Notes under the pieces: model-generated
What the model saw: only the letters and a program-made list of their open reading frames with translations
What the model was told of the DNA's origin: nothing
Databases searched by the model: none
Shown: positions 59,632 through 64,000 of the stretch, piece by piece
Layout: each line of letters opens with the position of its first letter
Numbering within the stretch: position 1 is the first letter of the stretch
DNA from: Clavulina sp. PMI_390
Taxonomy: Eukaryota > Basidiomycota > Agaricomycetes > Cantharellales > Hydnaceae
Reading direction: 5' to 3'
Length of the DNA stretch: 64,000 nucleotides
NCBI GenBank assembly: GCA_015039315.1
Contig: WIDE01000074.1
Coordinates: forward strand, 62,931 to 126,930
Translations under genes and position numbers: made by a program

Positions 59632-61458
59632 CTACCCTTCGAATCCACCTTCAAGTTCTAACAAACGAGAATGGGCTTCGAAAAGGAGCCTGTCCTGAGT
59701 TTTGAGCTGTGTTTCTAGCTCAGCTAATCGTTCAAGATCTTGAGCTCTTGCGGACTGGATGATGCGGCGTAGCGCTTGGAGCGCGGAGTGAACACCTTGC
59801 CACCTACTCGTGAACTCCGTGGAGGACTGAGCATGTTGATATTGAAGCCGAGCGTGCCCAAAGCTGATAGGCGAGCTCTGGATGTCTGGAATTCCTTCTG
59901 GAAAGAGGGGTATCAAGGTCATTGCGACAGCCATTTCGTCTTCAACAGGTGAGAACTCCATATCAAGCTTCTCGAGACATGGTCCGAAAGGGCGAGGAAA
60001 GCTTGTGCTGGGGAGTGCTGATTTTGTACAGTCAAGGCGGATAGCTACACTCCTGATATTGCGGCAGTGTTCGGCGATAAAGCCGAGCGTGCGAAGCGTG
60101 GCCCGTGGCGTGGATAAAGAGGAAGGGAGAAGCTTCAGATGCATAATCTCGGGAAGAAAGCAAAAAATTCGCTCGAATCCTTGGTCTGGGAACAGGTCAA
60201 AGTTAGGGAGCTGGATATTGAGCTTGGTGAGAGCCATTTGGCCTAGCGGACCAAAACTGGACCCCGAGTAATTCAGGGGATCTCCTCGGAGGATTATAGA
60301 CAGGGACTTGGTGTTGGGTAAAACCGCCGGTATATTGAGAAGAAGTGAGCTAAGGGGAGCACCTGCCCCGATCGGATCAATTGTGATGTGAAATCTTGAT
60401 ATAGATTGTGAGCACGATTGAGATGAAAAGAGCGTTTCTGCCTCGCGTGGAGCCAGTGTGAGGGCCATGAAGCTGGGACCTTCGGCCATGAAATGCAGGT
60501 CTGATTGAGTGAGAGGGATTACACCCCCACCCATCAAGAATACTGATTTCAGGTTCATAGAATGTAATGCATGCCACACAGGGGGATAGACCATCGTGAG
60601 GGGTATCTGGAGAATCTTGAGGTTGTGCATAGAACGGAGGGTGATAGCTAATTGAGGGGCAATGGTTTTGTTTGTGGAGGGATTTGGGGATTTTAGTTCT
60701 AGCCGATTAAGACCGGAACTGCAGTGACACATGCGGAGGAGTAGGAGAGGAATACTGGTCGACGCATCGTAAAACCACTCAAGGCTCAAGTCTTGGAGCC
60801 CTTCATGCAGCAGCTCCATGGCGGCTTCGCCAGATTCAGCATCATACACAGTAAGTTTTAATTTGGTGGCACGATGTAAAAGCGGCGAATCCATTGCTCT
60901 AGCAATTGAGGTTGCCTGCCTAATCATTTGTGGGTGGTAATATTGTCGCGAGTGACCAGATACCATCCCGTGATTCGTCAGAATGGTAATTTGAGCGGAA
61001 CCGACGAAGGAGGCGTAATAGCGAAATCGGGTCCAATTCTTGATTCGCTCGCCTATGGCATGAGGCTCAAACTCGCATACCTAACCGCAGCCAGTCGAGA
61101 GATGGAGTAGTATGAGAATTGTAGGTGGATATAAAGTATTAATAGCTCATCCCAGACTACGCGATGGGATGAAAAGGCTTACCTGTGGAGAACGCGAGCC
61201 CAAATTGCCTGGCCCATTGTTAATGAAACGGATGGTAGTGAATTCGGTGACTCGGACAGGTGCCATAATCTTGAACAACGGTATCAGGTGTTTCAAGCAG
61301 CCCCATAGGACCTCCAAAGAAGTGTCCTTCCATGATTGAGAAACGAGGGCACAATGGAGAAGGTCTTTGCTTGAAAGGTCAGAGTCCGTCGTCGGAAGGT
61401 AAGACAGGATCAAGGCGAGGATTTCGGGTATTGCGAGGGCCTTCAAAACAATTTCCAT
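59632..61458 (-). CDS. F-box protein with leucine-rich region
   Basis: Two exons, 61183-61458 and 59632-61080, giving 574 aa. The start MEIVLKALAIPEILALILSY followed by LLHCALVSQSWKDTSLEVLW is the F-box, in the fungal form IPEILxLILSYL. The body has leucine-rich stretches (ITLRSMHNLKILQIPLTMV, PNTKSLSIILRGD, QMALTKLNIQLPN, CRNIRSVAIRLDC). The C-terminus (LERLAELETQLKTQDRLLFE) is coiled coil. Architecture parallels the tandem pair at 32.7-36.7 kb: one intron after the F-box, leucine-rich body, coiled-coil end. CRNIRSVAIRLD corresponds to CRNIEKLCIRLD in the copy at 34939. Probable SCF substrate adaptor. Confidence 0.75.
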
Positions 61459-62668
61459 AATTGGGTGGTTCAAACCAGGGTATTACGCCACAGCGAGGCT
61501 GCTGATGAGGTGGATAGTTGGTGGCCACTGTTCAAGAGGGTTGTTCGAGTCAGGTTCTGATTGTAACTCAAATCGTAAACATGTCACGCGCGTCCGGTTC
61601 ACTTCAACAGGAAGTTCTTTTCCTTGTTAAAGCTGCAGAAATAAGCTCCCTCCAGGAAGCGGTATTTGCCAAATCCGCCCCTTTCATCAATACTAGTTGC
61701 TCTTTCTCCAGGTTGGGCGGACTTAGTTCATTATGAATGGTTGATCGTGCACATGCCAGTGCGATCTACATCCTGCAGCCTATTCTACCTCCGAATCAAC
61801 CCCATACCACCATACTACTGCTTATTCATCTTGATGAGAAAGCTGGTCATACCGAGTGGGTGAATGATGGTATCCTACGTGCTGTCATAGAGGATATGCA
61901 CTTCCTGTATGGGGTGCTACGCACTGTAGTACGCAGTGTGATTCGATTCGCCTGATAGTTTCCCACATGAAGAATGAGGCCGAAGATTCGAGCAGAGCAG
62001 GAAGAATCCTGTTTCTTTAAGAAATACGATGTTCATGGTGGCAGTAAACCGATTAGATTATGTTGAGTTTGTCCAGCCTGAACAAACGTCACTCCAGCAA
62101 ACTATCGATTTGGATACTACTTCCAGAAGGCCAATCAGCATCATGTGCTTCTCAAGGCACATGGACTTCGCTACTATGGATCTAGAGTGTTGACACCTTT
62201 CATACATAGCGTAGAGGTTTTGCCCATGCTCCTCTCCCTCCCGATTCTAAACCCGCCACCTCTGCCCGGTCGGAAATGCCATATCGTTCCTCTTCTATTT
62301 CTAAAAGCGGAGGAAAGAAGCACAAGAGAGCATTAAGCCCAGCCGAGAGCACCCCTACGGCAGCCGCGTCAGGTATATCAGAAGTCGAGACATGCTCAAT
62401 GCGCCCAACTCGAGGTATGTGGAAGAGCTACTAGGAGAGAGCGATGTATTTGGCCAGTAGCATAGTACATTGACAGTCATAAAAAATTCAGTGCAACAAT
62501 TTACTTCCAGCAGAGGTAATAATGCTATACGCATTGCGCTTCCCCAATTGGGAAGAGGATGAAGATGGAGCAAGTGAGACTAGAGATGAAGACGGAGGAT
62601 GCTCGTCCACGTTTTTCTTGAACGAGACTAACCTGGCCCACGCTCAAGCTCTGTCGCAAACTCGTCGT
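61459..62668. other. Intergenic, about 1.2 kb, nothing recognised
   Basis: Promoter side of the minus-strand F-box gene and 3' side of the peptidase gene. Short plus-strand frames (up to about 80 codons) have no support. Confidence 0.4.
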
Positions 62669-64000
62669 TCAGAGCTCTGTGGACTCATCAGCATTGAGGA
62701 TGAAGTGAGTGAGGAAGCGGATCTGCTCCACAACACCCGTGATCCGGACGGCTGTACAGTTAGAACGTGAATTTAACGATATTAGTAGCGATGATCGCGT
62801 GGAAGTTCAATCTCGCAACATCGCTCACCTTCGTTGACAGTATGCGCGCCGTTGTACAAATCCTCCTCACCTAGATGGCTGTATCGGAAAATGTGCTTGG
62901 TGAGATCCCAGAAGAAGTGTGTATCTGTTCCATTCGTGAGATCACCAACATAGAAACAGGGTTGGGTGTCAGTGAGGAATAAGTCTGTCAGGTCCGGAAC
63001 AACACGCACCCGTGTTACCTACGCAAGGCAGGAGGAGGCAGATTGGGGAAAATAAACACTGCTCAGTGAATCACGCCAACTGATAACTCACAGGACACTG
63101 TAGAAAACGGCAGGCTGACTTACCTCCCATCACACCAGGCGCCACGAACATCTCTTCCTCCTTCCCGCCGGCCTTCCAGCTCTGTCTGATACTTCCTGCC
63201 AAAATCTTATACGGTGCTGCATCTGTGGGGGTAATAGGTGATGGCTCAAGCCCTTTGCTATCGGAGCCTGAGAGGCGCATGATGCCGATTGTATCAACTT
63301 CCGATGATGGAGACTCATCCTGGACGAGAGAGGGTTCGAATGGATAGCTGAGGTTTTGAAGGTCTCCAAAGGCATCAAGGGCAAGGTGGAATTTCTCTGC
63401 GATGGGGATGAGCACGGATGTCATGCGTTTGGCGTTCTCCGCGGTGGAGCTAGAACCATCGAACAGTATACGCATGAAATGAGCGGTGACATGTAGAGTG
63501 GCATAACAAGAGCATATGTGAACAACGGGAGAGAAATTTAGGCGCACCTATAAGTTGCGACACGATGGTTGATCTGCACTTCTGCCCTCTCTGGTAGCGC
63601 GTTAATCTTGATGCCGCCGCGCACGAGGTCGACCGCCGTTGTCGTACTCAGCACACTTCTCACACGGCGGTGCGGGTCGTCCTTCAACAGTAGTTCCAGA
63701 ATCTCTTCTAAGATCGTCTCGCTCTTGTTGTTGTCGTTCTTTCCTTTCTTCTCTACCATGTCCAACCTCGCACTCTCCCTCAGCAGCTTCCTCAGTTTCG
63801 ATGGCATTTCCTCATCCCATTCAGCTTCACACACTAATCCTTGATACACTGGACTCTGCTTGTCCAACCTCGGCTTGCTCGGGTGGTTTTCCAACTGCAC
63901 GATAGCAGCGGCGAGCATCCCAATTGATGTGTGCGCAGGGGGTATGGAGCTATGTCCACCTTCGGTCGAGATCTCGATCTTGATGTTTTGCCGCCCCTTT
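62669..64000 (-). CDS. M20 family metallopeptidase (Gly-Xaa carboxypeptidase type), 3' part
   Basis: The gene runs off the right edge, so the N-terminal half is missing. Visible exons: 63548 to beyond 64000, 63124-63449, 63010-63018 (only 9 nt), 62829-62924 and 62669-62751. Motifs: IKIEISTEGGHSSIPPAHTS (the lid-domain start of M20 carboxypeptidases), LVRGGIKINALPERAEVQIN, SSTAENAKRMTSVLIPIAEK, FVAPGVMGG, then NTDTHFFWDLTKHIFRYSH, and the C-terminus ITGVVEQIRFLTHFILNADE. This matches fungal vacuolar CPS1-like zinc carboxypeptidases, which release amino acids from short peptides. The His of DLTKHIFRYS belongs to the conserved active-site end. The 9-nt micro-exon supplies GNT(D), needed to keep the family motif. 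Confidence 0.85.

Noticed and set aside
61468..61485. tRNA B-box-like GGTTCAAACC
   Set aside because: The sequence is a chance palindrome. No matching T-arm stem, A box or acceptor stem could be built around it.

Overview
The window is nuclear DNA of a filamentous basidiomycete. The evidence is intron-dense genes with short introns (mostly 50-80 bp, GT-AG with a few GC-AG), many F-box proteins, a DUF6534-type membrane protein, and tandem kinase-like genes with HGD-type catalytic loops. An Agaricomycete is likely and a Rhizoctonia/Ceratobasidium-like fungus is my guess, but the sequence alone does not prove the genus. All gene models were spliced by eye, using frame continuity, donor and acceptor sites and family resemblance.

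Layout, left to right. 0.2-2.5 kb: a PI31-type proteasome regulator carrying a perfect 99-bp internal duplication, divergent from an uncharacterised coiled-coil protein. 3.3-8.2 kb: two tandem kinase-like genes; the second has lost the DFG aspartate. 8.8-11.4 kb: a secreted, cysteine-free repeat protein made of peptide modules separated by about 15 KR/RR sites, which looks like a Kex2-processed multi-peptide precursor and is the most interesting locus here. 13.3-20.2 kb: three tandem F-box paralogues with one shared exon plan. 20.9-22.1 kb: a non-coding block of degenerate 56-75-bp repeats. 23.1-26.1 kb: LEU1-type 3-isopropylmalate dehydratase. 26.7-29.1 kb: a DUF6534 seven-helix membrane protein. 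30.3-32.2 kb: a cystathionine gamma-synthase-family PLP enzyme, divergent from the first of two tandem F-box proteins (32.7-36.7 kb). 38.2-48.1 kb: one very large DUF3638/DUF3645 protein (about 3,127 aa). 48.9-55.9 kb: a disordered protein of about 2,012 aa with RS/RE-rich and poly-Asp segments. 56.4-58.2 kb: a HEI10/CCNB1IP1-type meiotic RING protein, divergent from a GNAT acetyltransferase. 59.6-61.5 kb: another F-box protein. 62.7-64 kb: the 3' part of an M20 peptidase cut by the window edge.

There is no obvious pathway cluster. Housekeeping metabolism (leucine and sulphur amino acids), proteolysis-related genes (PI31, F-box proteins, a RING ligase, M20 peptidase, DUF3638) and lineage-expanded families are interspersed. 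I saw no intact transposon, rRNA, convincing tRNA or CRISPR array.
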